From assembly GCF_003417535.1 (NCBI RefSeq), contig NZ_QVLS01000003.1, forward strand, positions 1 to 64,000: 64,000 bases of DNA, read 5' to 3'. Positions within the stretch are counted from its first letter, which is position 1; the number at the start of each line of letters is the position of its first letter. The position numbers and the translations under genes were made by a program. This stretch comes from Hydrogenophaga borbori. Its GTDB lineage: Bacteria; Pseudomonadota; Gammaproteobacteria; Burkholderiales; Burkholderiaceae_C. This document shows positions 56,427 through 64,000 of the stretch, one piece after another. Below the pieces are notes generated by a model. That model saw only the letters and a program-made list of their open reading frames with translations, did no database searches and had not been told where the DNA came from.

Positions 56427-57342
56427 GACGGCCAAACTCGATCGCCTGCAGCTCATCACCACCTTCCTGGCCGTGGCCGAGCGGCGCAGCCTGTCGGCCG
56501 CCGCGCGCGCGCTGGGCACCACGCAGCCCACCGTGAGCCGGCGCCTGCGCGACCTGGAGCAGTTGCTCAACGCGCGCCTGGCCACGCGCTCCACGCACCG
56601 TTTCGACCTCACGGCCGAGGGCGAGGAGCTGCAGCGCCGCGCCGTGGCCTGGGCCGACGCCTGGAACGAGTGGGAAGACGCGCTGAAGGTCAGCGCCGGT
56701 CTGCCCAAGGGCAAGCTGTCGCTGATCGGACCACACGCCTACGGGCACGCCTTCCTGATGGACGCCGTCCGCCTGTTCCGCGAACGCTACCCGCAGGTGG
56801 AGGTGGAGCTGCGGCTCACCGACCGGCCGGTGGACATCGTGGGCCAGGCCTGCGACTGCTGGATCCGCGTCGGCAGCAGCGCCGACCAGTCGCTGCACGT
56901 GCGGCCCATCGGCCGCATGCGGCGCGTGCTCGTGGCCTCGACGGCATTCGCGGCGCGGCACCGCGTCCGCGCGCCGGAAGACCTGTCGTCCCTGCCCTTC
57001 GTTGGACTGATCCCCTACGTGATGGACCGCCTGCCCATGCACACGCAGGACCAGACCGAGCGCCGCACCGTGCCGATCCGCACCCCCTTCACCACCGACG
57101 GCCTGCTGGCCAGCTACCGCGCCATGCTCGAAGGGCTGGGCATCGCGGCGAGCGCGCGCTGGCTGTGCGGCCCGGACATCGCCAGCGGCCGGGTCAAGCG
57201 CATCCTGCCCAAGTGGGAGCTCGAGCCCATCGCCATCGAGGCCGTGTCCGTCGCCGGCCGCTTCCGGCCGGCCCGCATCAACGCCTTCATTGACGTGCTG
57301 TGCGAGGTGATGGCGGGCGTGGAAGGCTTCGATCCGGCCTGA
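56425..57342 (+). CDS. LysR family transcriptional regulator
   Basis: 305 residues. N-terminal HTH: LQLITTFLAVAERRSLSAAARALGTTQPTVSRRLRDLE, then a linker helix and the two-lobed effector domain. Divergent to the Bug-aminotransferase-amidase-crotonase operon, the standard layout for its activator. The palindrome covering its start codon is the likely operator. Confidence 0.92.
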   Translation: MTAKLDRLQLITTFLAVAERRSLSAAARALGTTQPTVSRRLRDLEQLLNARLATRSTHRFDLTAEGEELQRRAVAWADAWNEWEDALKVSAGLPKGKLSLIGPHAYGHAFLMDAVRLFRERYPQVEVELRLTDRPVDIVGQACDCWIRVGSSADQSLHVRPIGRMRRVLVASTAFAARHRVRAPEDLSSLPFVGLIPYVMDRLPMHTQDQTERRTVPIRTPFTTDGLLASYRAMLEGLGIAASARWLCGPDIASGRVKRILPKWELEPIAIEAVSVAGRFRPARINAFIDVLCEVMAGVEGFDPA

Positions 57343-57364
57343 GCCCGGGCCGGGCGCCGGCCAC

Positions 57365-58066
57365 TCAGCTGCCCATGTCGAGCAGCGCGTCCACGTTCAG
57401 CAGGGTGATGCCACCGTAGCCGGTGCGGATCCAGCCCTGCGCGCGCATCCGGCTCAGCGCCTGGTTGCAGCGCGGCCGCGACAGCGAGGCCATGCTGGCC
57501 AACTCTTCCTGCGACAGGCGCAGCTGCGGCGATTCGCTGGGGTTGTGCAGCGGGTGCAGCAGGCCGCACAGGGCGCGCGCCACCTGGGCGTCGGCGTCGA
57601 GCAGGCTGTGGTCGGCGTGCTTGCCCATGAACCAGTGCAGGCGTTCGTTGATCTGGCGCAGCAGGAACTCGTTGAACGCGGGCTGCGTGTCGCGCAGCGC
57701 CAGGAAGGTGTCCAGCGGCATCAGCGCGACGCGGCTGTCGCGCAGGGCCACCACGTCCGCGTTGCGGGGCTTCTGTCGGATCAGCGTGCCTTCGCCGAAC
57801 CAGCTGCCGCCGAGCTGCCCGCCCAGCGAGACGCTGCGGCCATCGGCGCTCGACACCGACCATTTGAACAGCCCGTCGATCACGCCATACCAGTGGCCGG
57901 GCAGGTCGCCGCGGCGACCGAGCGACTCGCCCAGGGGCACCACCACCTCGATCAGGTCCCCACGCACCCTGGCCTGCACGGCCTGCGGCAGCGCGCGAAA
58001 CCACGGCGACTGGGCCAGCAGGCCGTCGAGCGTGGGTGGGGGGGCTTTGGGTCGGCGCAAGTTCAA
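57365..58066 (-). CDS. Crp/Fnr family transcriptional regulator
   Basis: 233 residues from a TTG start at 58066 with AAGGG seven bases upstream; no ATG fits and a second TTG lies two codons on. N-terminal cyclic-nucleotide-binding-like barrel (GESLGRRGDLPGHWYGVIDGLFKW), dimer helix, and C-terminal winged helix (LSQEELASMASLSRPRCNQALSRM). The Fnr iron-sulfur Cys cluster is absent, so it is not an oxygen sensor of that kind. Divergent to the acetoacetyl-CoA synthetase operon, which it may regulate. Confidence 0.85.
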   Translation of the reverse strand: MNLRRPKAPPPTLDGLLAQSPWFRALPQAVQARVRGDLIEVVVPLGESLGRRGDLPGHWYGVIDGLFKWSVSSADGRSVSLGGQLGGSWFGEGTLIRQKPRNADVVALRDSRVALMPLDTFLALRDTQPAFNEFLLRQINERLHWFMGKHADHSLLDADAQVARALCGLLHPLHNPSESPQLRLSQEELASMASLSRPRCNQALSRMRAQGWIRTGYGGITLLNVDALLDMGS

Positions 58067-58081
58067 GGGAAAACCCTTGGC

Positions 58082-58104
58082 TGAACTGTCATCGGGTGAA
58101 CTGT
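58082..58104. repeat. 8-bp direct repeat in the Crp/AACS divergent gap
   Basis: TGAACTGT occurs at 58082-58089 and 58097-58104, 15 bases apart, between the divergent regulator and acetoacetyl-CoA synthetase genes. Possible regulator binding site. Confidence 0.35.
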
Positions 58105-58135
58105 GAGGATACCCGCGGCTGCCCGGAATGGCCCC

Positions 58136-60133
58136 ATGCAAGCAGACCCCCACCCCGACGGCTACGGCCAACTCCTGTGGACCCCTTCGGCCGAGCAGGT
58201 CGCCTCCAGCCGGCTGGCGCACTACCAGGCCTGGCTGGCCGAGCACGAGGGCGTGCGCACCACCGATTACCACGGGCTCTGGCGCTGGTCGGTCGATCAC
58301 ATCGAGGACTTCTGGGCCTCCATCTGGCGCTACTTCGACGTGGTGGGCGAAGGCCCGCTCGCGCCGGTGCTCGGCCAGCGCGAGATGCCCGGCGCGACCT
58401 GGTTCCCGAACACCCGCCTGAACTACGCCGAGAACATCTTCCGCCAGGCCAGCGCCGAGCGCCCCGCCCTGCTCGCGCGCAGCGAGGACGCGCCCTGGAG
58501 CGAGGTGTCCTGGGCCGAACTGGAGCGCGACACCGCGGCGCTGGCCGCGCGCCTGCGCGAACTGGGCATCGGCCCCGGCGACCGCGTGGCCAGCTACATG
58601 CCCAACCGCGCCGAGACCGTGGTGGCTTTCCTGGCCTGCGCGAGCATCGGCGCCATCTGGTCCAGCTGCGCCCCGGACATGGGCCCCACCGTGGTGCTGG
58701 ACCGCCTGCGCCAGATCGAACCGACACTGCTCTTCGCCACCGACAGCTACAGCTACAACGGCAAACGGCACGACCGCGCGCCGCAGGTGGACGAACTGCT
58801 CGCCGCCCTGCCCAGCGTGCGCCACGTCGTGCAAGTGTCCGGCCCGCTGCAGGCGCAGCGCGGCGCGCCGGCCTGGCGCGACCGCCTGGCCTGGGCCGAC
58901 TGCATCGCCACGCCGGCGCCGCCGCGCTACGAGCGCCTGCCCTTCGACCACCCGCTGTGGATCGTCTACTCCTCGGGCACCACGGGCCTGCCCAAGGCCA
59001 TGGTGCACAGCCACGGTGGCATCGTGCTCACGCACCTGAAGACCTGCGCGCTGCAGCACGACCTGCGGCCCGGCGACCGCCTGCTGTTCCTGGGCAGCAC
59101 CGGCTGGATCGTCTGGAACCTCCAGCTCGGCGCCCTGTTCACCGGCGCGAGCATCGTGCTCTACGACGGCAACCCCAATTGGCCGGACCCGGGCGCGCTG
59201 TGGCGCTTCATCGACGAGCGCCAGGTGTCCCTGCTCGGCTGCGGCGCGGCCTACCTGATCGCCGCCAAGAAGGACGGCCTGCGCCCGCGCGACATCGGCC
59301 CGCTCAAGCAACTGCGCGCCATCAACGTCACCGGTTCGCCGCTGCCGGTGGACGCGTACCACTGGGCCTACGAGGCGATCAAGCCCGACCTGTGGCTGGC
59401 CTCGATCAGCGGCGGCACCGACATCGCCTCGGGCTTCGTGGCCTGCGCGCCCACGCTGCCGGTGCACGCGGGCGAGATCCAGTGCGCCGAACTGGGCGTG
59501 GCGGCCTACGCCTTCAACGAGGCCGGCCAGCCCGTGGTGGACGAGGTGGGCGAGCTGGTGATCACCCAGCCCATGCCCTCGATGCCGGTGCGCTTCTGGA
59601 ACGACGAGGGCGACCGCCGCTACCGCGAAAGCTACTTCGAGACCTTCCCCGGCGTCTGGCGGCACGGCGACTGGATTCGCTTCACGCCGCGCCACACCTC
59701 GGTCATCTACGGGCGCTCGGACAGCACCATCAACCGCTTCGGCATCCGCATGGGCACGGCCGAGATCTACCGCGTGGTGGAGGAACTGCCCGAGGTGCGC
59801 GACAGCCTGGTGGTCGACCTGGAGTACCTGGGCCGCCCGTCCTTCATGCCCCTGTTCGTGGTGCTGCAGCCCGGCCTCACGCTGGACGAAGCGCTGCGCC
59901 AGCGCATCACCGACCAGATCCGCCGCAAGGCCTCGTCGCGCCACGTGCCGAACGAGGTGGTCCAGGTGGCCGACATTCCGCGCACCCTGAGCGGCAAGAA
60001 GATGGAGGTGCCGGTGCGCAAGCTGCTGCTGGGCGCCGCGGCCGACAAGGTGGCCAGCCCCGACGCGATGCAGAACCCGGCCAGCCTCGACTTCTTCGTG
60101 GCCTACGCCGACCGACTGGAGCACGCCCGATGA
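58136..60133 (+). CDS. Acetoacetate--CoA ligase
   Basis: 665 residues, usual for acetoacetyl-CoA synthetase (AACS). ANL adenylating enzyme: the P-loop IVYSSGTTGLPKAMVHSHGG, A5-like GGTDIASGFVACAP, A7/A8 region YGRSDSTINRFGIRMGTAEIY and the catalytic Lys in LSGKKMEVPVRKL. The N-terminal stretch with RWSVDHIEDFWASIWRYF is typical of AACS rather than Acs. It activates acetoacetate for the central pathways (ketone or PHB use). ATG 58136 preferred. It overlaps the next gene (ATGA). Confidence 0.92.
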   Translation: MQADPHPDGYGQLLWTPSAEQVASSRLAHYQAWLAEHEGVRTTDYHGLWRWSVDHIEDFWASIWRYFDVVGEGPLAPVLGQREMPGATWFPNTRLNYAENIFRQASAERPALLARSEDAPWSEVSWAELERDTAALAARLRELGIGPGDRVASYMPNRAETVVAFLACASIGAIWSSCAPDMGPTVVLDRLRQIEPTLLFATDSYSYNGKRHDRAPQVDELLAALPSVRHVVQVSGPLQAQRGAPAWRDRLAWADCIATPAPPRYERLPFDHPLWIVYSSGTTGLPKAMVHSHGGIVLTHLKTCALQHDLRPGDRLLFLGSTGWIVWNLQLGALFTGASIVLYDGNPNWPDPGALWRFIDERQVSLLGCGAAYLIAAKKDGLRPRDIGPLKQLRAINVTGSPLPVDAYHWAYEAIKPDLWLASISGGTDIASGFVACAPTLPVHAGEIQCAELGVAAYAFNEAGQPVVDEVGELVITQPMPSMPVRFWNDEGDRRYRESYFETFPGVWRHGDWIRFTPRHTSVIYGRSDSTINRFGIRMGTAEIYRVVEELPEVRDSLVVDLEYLGRPSFMPLFVVLQPGLTLDEALRQRITDQIRRKASSRHVPNEVVQVADIPRTLSGKKMEVPVRKLLLGAAADKVASPDAMQNPASLDFFVAYADRLEHAR

Positions 60134-61422
60134 ACCTGGACACCGAACTGCACCGGCTGCGCGAGGCCTACGCGGCGCGCCACCCCGAGAGCCTGGCCCG
60201 CCACCAGGCCGCCACCGAGGTCATGCCCGGCGGCAATACCCGTTCGGTGCTGTTCTACGACCCCTTCCCCCTGGCCATCGCGCGCGGCGAGGGGGCGCGC
60301 CTGTGGGACGCCGACGGCCACGAATACACCGACTTCCTCGGCGAGTTCACCGCCGGCCTGTACGGCCACAGCCATCCCGTGATCCGCGCCGCCATCGACG
60401 CCGCGCTGGACGGCGGCATCAACCTCACCGGCCACAACCTGCTCGAAGCCGAACTCGCGCGCCTGGTCACGCAGCGCTTCCCTTCGCTGGAGCGCCTGCG
60501 TTTCACCAACTCGGGCACCGAGGCCAACCTGCTGGCCATCACCGCCGCCCGGCACTTCACCGGCCGGCGCCAGGTGATGGTGTTCAAGGGCGCTTACCAC
60601 GGCGGCGTGCTCACCTTCGCGGGTGGGCCTTCGCCGGTGAACGTGCCCTTCCCCTTCGTGATCGGCACCTACAACGACAGCGCCGGCGCCGCCGCCCTGG
60701 TGAAGGAGCACGCGGCCGATCTCGCCGCCATCGTGGTCGAGCCCCTGCAGGGTGCGGGCGGCTGCATCGTCGGCGAGCCCGGCTTCCTGCGCGAACTGCG
60801 CCGCCTGGCCAGCGAAGCCGGCGCATTGCTCGTCTTCGACGAGGTCATGACCTCGCGCCTGGCGCCCGGGGGCCGCCAGGCCCAGCTGGGCATCCGGCCC
60901 GACCTGACCACCCTGGGCAAGTACATCGGCGGCGGCATGTCCTTCGGTGCCTTCGGCGGCCGCGCGGACGTGATGGCGATGTTCGACCCGCGCGCGCCGG
61001 GCCACCTGGGCCACGCGGGCACCTTCAACAACAACGTGCTGAGCATGTCGGCCGGCATCGCGGGCCTGAGCCGCGTCTACACGCCCGAGGCGGCCCTGAC
61101 CCTCAACGCGCGCGGCGACGCGCTGCGCGAGCGCCTCAACGCCAGCTGCCGGGCGCACGGCCTGGCGCTGCAGTTCACGGGCCTGGGCTCGCTCATGAAC
61201 CTGCACGGCACGGGCGCCGCGATCCGCAGCGTGGACGACGTCCCCGCCAGCGAGCGCTTCGTCAAGGACCTGTTCTTCTTCCACATGCTCGAACAGGGCT
61301 TCTACCTGGCGCGGCGCGGCTTCACCGTGCTGTCGCTGCCGCTCACCGACGCGGACCTGGAGCGCTTTCACGCGGCGGTCGAGGCCTTCCTTCAGCGCTA
61401 CGGGCCGGTGCTGCCGCGCTGA
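60130..61422 (+). CDS. Class III aminotransferase, glutamate-1-semialdehyde-mutase-like
   Basis: 430 residues. PLP Lys about 264 (TLGKYIGGGMSFGAF), Asp about 237 (VFDEVMTSRL), NSGTEANLLAITAAR, and VMPGGNTRSVLFYDPFP at the start, the GSA-aminomutase form. True hemL is usually single and in another context, so this is a paralogue using another amino acid or amine. Its start overlaps the acetoacetate-CoA ligase stop, so both are probably in one catabolic pathway that ends in acetoacetate. Confidence 0.88.
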   Translation: MNLDTELHRLREAYAARHPESLARHQAATEVMPGGNTRSVLFYDPFPLAIARGEGARLWDADGHEYTDFLGEFTAGLYGHSHPVIRAAIDAALDGGINLTGHNLLEAELARLVTQRFPSLERLRFTNSGTEANLLAITAARHFTGRRQVMVFKGAYHGGVLTFAGGPSPVNVPFPFVIGTYNDSAGAAALVKEHAADLAAIVVEPLQGAGGCIVGEPGFLRELRRLASEAGALLVFDEVMTSRLAPGGRQAQLGIRPDLTTLGKYIGGGMSFGAFGGRADVMAMFDPRAPGHLGHAGTFNNNVLSMSAGIAGLSRVYTPEAALTLNARGDALRERLNASCRAHGLALQFTGLGSLMNLHGTGAAIRSVDDVPASERFVKDLFFFHMLEQGFYLARRGFTVLSLPLTDADLERFHAAVEAFLQRYGPVLPR

Positions 61423-61430
61423 ACGCGCGC

Positions 61431-61456
61431 CGCGACGGGGCCCGGACCCCGTCGCG
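61431..61456 (+). terminator. 10-bp GC hairpin after the aminotransferase operon
   Basis: CGCGACGGGG pairs with CCCCGTCGCG around a six-base loop. There is no U run, so termination is uncertain. Confidence 0.4.
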
Positions 61457-61528
61457 CGTGATGCATAGCTTTCTTCAATACCTGGCTGGAGAAATTTGAA
61501 TGGCGTGGATGGCCCCCTGAGGCCCTGC

Positions 61529-61546
61529 GCGTCACGGAACGGTCAC
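61529..61546 (+). promoter_or_regulatory. Pho-box-like repeat upstream of phnC
   Basis: GCGTCAC-GGAA-CGGTCAC: GTCAC twice at an 11-bp step, 4/7 and 5/7 to CTGTCAT. It ends 22 bases before the phnC ATG; AAAACT at 61557-61562 would be the -10, and transcription would then begin at the ATG. Confidence 0.5.
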
Positions 61547-61568
61547 GCGGGCTCGAAAAACTCGCGCC

Positions 61569-62402
61569 ATGACCCATCCCGTCCTTCGGGCGCAAGACCT
61601 GCGCCGCACCTACGGCACCCGCGTGGCCCTGCGCGGCGTGTCCTTCGACGTCCGACGCGGTGAGCGCGTGGCCCTGCTCGGCGCCTCGGGCTCCGGCAAG
61701 TCCACGCTGATCCGCTGCCTGAGCGGCCTGGAGACCACCGACCCCGGCGCCGGCCGCATCGAGGTCTTCGGCCAGGCGCTGCAGGAGGGCGGCCGCCACA
61801 GCCCGCGCATCCGCGCCCTGCGCCGGCGCATCGGCGTCATCTTCCAGCAGTTCAACCTGGTGGGCCGCCTGGGCGTGATGAGCAACGTGCTGACCGGCCT
61901 GGCCGCCGACACGCCGCTGTGGCGCGGCCTGCTCGGCCGCTACACGCTGGCGCAGCGGGCACTCGCGCTCGACGCGCTGGACACCATCGGCCTGGCGCCC
62001 CAGGCCTTTCAGCGCGCGTCCACGCTGTCCGGCGGCCAGCAGCAGCGCGCCGCCATCGCCCGCGTGCTGGTGCAGGGCGCCGAACTGGTGCTGGCCGACG
62101 AACCGGTGGCCTCGCTGGACCCGCAATCCACCCGGCGTGTGATGGACCAGCTCGCCGCCCTCAACCGCGACGCCGGGCTCACGCTGATCGTCAGCCTGCA
62201 CCAGGTCAGCCTGGCCCGCCGCTACTGCCACCGCGTGCTGGCGCTGCGCGACGGCGAACTGGTCTACGACGGTCCCAGCGCCGCGCTCACCCCCAGCTTC
62301 CTGCAGCAGCTGTACGGCACCGCGGCCGAGGAGCTGCTGCACGACGACCACGACTTCGCGGCCCCTGCCGCCGAAGCGCCGCCGCTCGCGTTGGCCGCCT
62401 GA
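61569..62402 (+). CDS. phnC: Phosphonate ABC transporter ATP-binding protein
   Basis: 277 residues. Walker A GASGSGKST (about residues 41-49), Q-loop FQQFNLVGRL, signature LSGGQQQRAAIARVL, Walker B LVLADEPVASLD, H-loop SLHQVSLARRYCHR. The QFNLV and HxV...YC pattern is that of PhnC. It drives uptake of phosphonates with PhnD and PhnE. A Pho-box-like repeat precedes it. No Shine-Dalgarno is seen. Confidence 0.94.
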   Translation: MTHPVLRAQDLRRTYGTRVALRGVSFDVRRGERVALLGASGSGKSTLIRCLSGLETTDPGAGRIEVFGQALQEGGRHSPRIRALRRRIGVIFQQFNLVGRLGVMSNVLTGLAADTPLWRGLLGRYTLAQRALALDALDTIGLAPQAFQRASTLSGGQQQRAAIARVLVQGAELVLADEPVASLDPQSTRRVMDQLAALNRDAGLTLIVSLHQVSLARRYCHRVLALRDGELVYDGPSAALTPSFLQQLYGTAAEELLHDDHDFAAPAAEAPPLALAA

Positions 62403-62450
62403 ACCGGTTCTCGCGCGGCCCTTCCGTTTCCCTTCGCCAAAGCCACCACC

Positions 62451-63407
62451 ATGTTCAAACACAAAGCCCTCTTCGCCCTCGCCGCCACCCTGATCGCCAG
62501 CAGCGCCACGCTGCACGCGCAGGAGATCAACTTCGGCATCATCGCCACCGACACCGCCTCCACCCAGCGCGAGCGCTGGGAGCCCTTCTTCCGCGACATG
62601 GAGAAGAAGACCGGCCTGACGGTCAAATCCTTCTACGCGCCCGACTACGCCGGCGTCATCGAGGCCATGCGCTTCAACAAGGTGCAGGTGGCCTGGTTCG
62701 GCAACAAGTCGGCCATGGAAGCGGTGGACCGCGCCAACGGCGAGGTGTTCGCGCAGGTCATGTTCGCTGACGGCAGCTTCGGCTACAAGGCGCTGCTCAT
62801 CACGCACAAGGACAGCCCCTACCAGTCGCTCGACGACGTCTTCAAGCACTCGAAGTCCATCAACTTCGGCATCGGCGACCCGAACTCCACCTCGGGCTTC
62901 CTGGTGCCCACCTTCTATGTGTTCGCCCAGAACAAGGTGGACTACCGCACCCGCTTCAAGACCATCCGCAACGCCAGCCACGGCGCCAACATCCAGGCCG
63001 TGCTGGCCAAACAGGTGGACGTGGCCACCAACAACACCGAAGAGATCGAGAAGCTGCGCGCCAACAAGCCCGAGCTGCTCGCGCAGCTGCGCGTGATCTG
63101 GGAAAGCCCGCTGATCGCCAGCGACCCGTTCGTCTGGCGCAAGGACCTCGACCCGGCCGTCAAGGCCAAGCTGGCGAACTTCGTCGTCAACTACGCCAAG
63201 TCCGACGCGCAGGAGAAGGCGATCCTCAAGAACATCTACAACTACGGCGGCTTCCGCGCCTCGACCAACGCGCAGCTGATCCCCACCCGCCAGCTGGAGC
63301 TGTACAAGGACCGCAACAAGGTCGCGAACGACGCCGCGCTGGACGCCGGCGCCAAGGCCAAGGCCCTGGCCGAGATCGACGCCAAGCTCGCGCAGCTGCA
63401 GCCGTGA
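62451..63407 (+). CDS. phnD: Phosphonate-binding periplasmic protein
   Basis: 318 residues. Sec signal ([19 protein letters not shown]). The mature protein is close to E. coli Phn[54 protein letters not shown] (the STSG turn and Asp bind the phosphonate) and VDVATNNTE. High similarity to the C-P lyase-linked form suggests phn C-P lyase genes beyond the window edge. Confidence 0.95.
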   Translation: MFKHKALFALAATLIASSATLHAQEINFGIIATDTASTQRERWEPFFRDMEKKTGLTVKSFYAPDYAGVIEAMRFNKVQVAWFGNKSAMEAVDRANGEVFAQVMFADGSFGYKALLITHKDSPYQSLDDVFKHSKSINFGIGDPNSTSGFLVPTFYVFAQNKVDYRTRFKTIRNASHGANIQAVLAKQVDVATNNTEEIEKLRANKPELLAQLRVIWESPLIASDPFVWRKDLDPAVKAKLANFVVNYAKSDAQEKAILKNIYNYGGFRASTNAQLIPTRQLELYKDRNKVANDAALDAGAKAKALAEIDAKLAQLQP

Positions 63408-64000
63408 GCGTGGCGCACCCCATCAAGGCCAGCGCCGCTTCGCTGGCGCAGCTGCGCGAGCGGGCCGCCGCCGAGCGGCCCGGCCCGGGCACCTGGGCCA
63501 CCTGGGCGGCGGTGGCGGTGCTGCTCGGCTGGTCGTGGCGGGGCGCCGAGATACAGCCCTTCGCCCTGGTCGACAACGCCGGCAACATCGCCACCTACGC
63601 GCGCGAGTTCTTCCCGCCGGACTTCCACGACTGGCGCATCTACGCCCGCGAGATGCTGGTCACGCTGCACATCGCCGTCTGGGGCACCGTGCTGGCGGTG
63701 CTGGCCGCGGTGCCGGCCGGTCTGCTCTGCGCCTCGAACATCGCGCCGGCCTGGGTGCACCAGCCCATGCGCCGCCTGATGGACGCCTGCCGCGCGATCA
63801 ACGAGATGGTGTTCGCCATGCTGTTCATCGTCGCCGTGGGCCTGGGTCCCTTCGCCGGCGTGCTGGCGCTGGCGGTGCACACCACGGGCACGCTGGCCAA
63901 GCTGTTCTCGGAGGCGGTGGAGGCCATCGACCCGCGCCCGGTGGAAGGCATCCGCGCCACCGGCGCGCACAAGCTGGTGGAGGTCGTGCACGGCGTGGTC
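63404..64000 (+). CDS. phnE: Phosphonate ABC transporter permease, 3' end outside the window
   Basis: Open frame from a GTG that overlaps the phnD stop (GTGA) to the right edge, 199 residues. Hydrophobic helices are seen at about 30-45, 85-110 and 135-165. The cytosolic [16 protein letters not shown] loop is the EAA motif that contacts PhnC. Order phnC-phnD-phnE with tight spacing supports the call. Confidence 0.93.
   Translation, partial: MSVAHPIKASAASLAQLRERAAAERPGPGTWATWAAVAVLLGWSWRGAEIQPFALVDNAGNIATYAREFFPPDFHDWRIYAREMLVTLHIAVWGTVLAVLAAVPAGLLCASNIAPAWVHQPMRRLMDACRAINEMVFAMLFIVAVGLGPFAGVLALAVHTTGTLAKLFSEAVEAIDPRPVEGIRATGAHKLVEVVHGVV

Noticed and set aside
58086..58092. CTGTCAT in the Crp/AACS gap as a Pho box
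   Set aside because: No second heptamer at the 11-bp step on either side; only a half site.

Overview
The window looks like ordinary chromosome from a high-GC betaproteobacterium, most likely Burkholderiales, family Comamonadaceae (Hydrogenophaga/Acidovorax-like). Reasons: very high GC with strong GC3 bias; the gene neighbours parE-parC, dapA-bamC, polA-DUF2782-thrB and xseB-ispA-dxs; a BPSS1780-type membrane protein; Bug-family and TRAP-type solute-binding proteins; and -10 boxes of the form TAGAAT or TACAAT. No phage, IS element, integron or CRISPR array is visible. Genus assignment is inference.

Layout. 0-2.5 kb: 3' end of a large unknown protein with a lysozyme-like ESGG motif, then a small exported protein (possible effector/immunity pair, lower GC). 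2.6-10.9 kb: RidA, an AlkX/YcaQ-like glycosylase, topoisomerase IV (parE-parC), an MFS transporter, a 41-aa membrane microprotein and a methyltransferase. 10.9-15.9 kb: dapA, bamC, a ribosomal oxygenase, a SlyD-like PPIase and dut. 15.9-22.8 kb: a TRAP transporter and xseB-ispA-dxs. 23-30.6 kb: a Rieske oxygenase, an EamA exporter, a sulfurtransferase coupled to a multi-PAS histidine kinase, a ZIP transporter and an exported dienelactone hydrolase. 30.7-35.7 kb: polA, DUF2782, thrB and a membrane protein.

37.7-44.5 kb is the most interesting part. It holds PhoX phosphatase, a GT4 glycosyltransferase, an Mpo1/DUF962-like membrane protein, a membrane-anchored class III aminotransferase, a second-type phosphatidylserine decarboxylase, a PhnZ-type HD oxygenase and a TIGR03364-type FAD oxidoreductase. 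Intergenic gaps here contain 18-bp sequences with the 7+4+7 direct-repeat form of PhoB boxes (39130-39147, 42532-42549, 43267-43284, and weaker ones). One sits before an apparent free-standing small RNA with a strong intrinsic terminator (ending 42700). With phnC-phnD-phnE at the right edge (61.5-64 kb, also preceded by a Pho-box-like repeat), I read this as a phosphate-starvation set: extracellular phosphate release, phosphonate uptake and oxidation, and probable membrane-lipid remodelling.

44.5-61.4 kb: uvrD, guaC, an esterase, a GntR regulator with a palindromic operator, a beta-hydroxyacid dehydrogenase, tRNA-Ala(CGC), a LysR-controlled operon (Bug protein, aminotransferase, N,N-dimethylformamidase-like protein, crotonase), a Crp/Fnr regulator, and acetoacetyl-CoA synthetase coupled to a second class III aminotransferase.

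A second theme is promoter layout. For several genes (MFS, roxA, sulfurtransferase, polA, DUF2782, uvrD; nearly parE; possibly slyD) an AnAAT-type -10 hexamer ends exactly six bases before the ATG and, except for slyD, no Shine-Dalgarno is visible, which predicts leaderless mRNAs, often on both sides of a divergent pair. A third is an ~80-bp palindromic repeat placed right after stop codons in three places plus a remnant.
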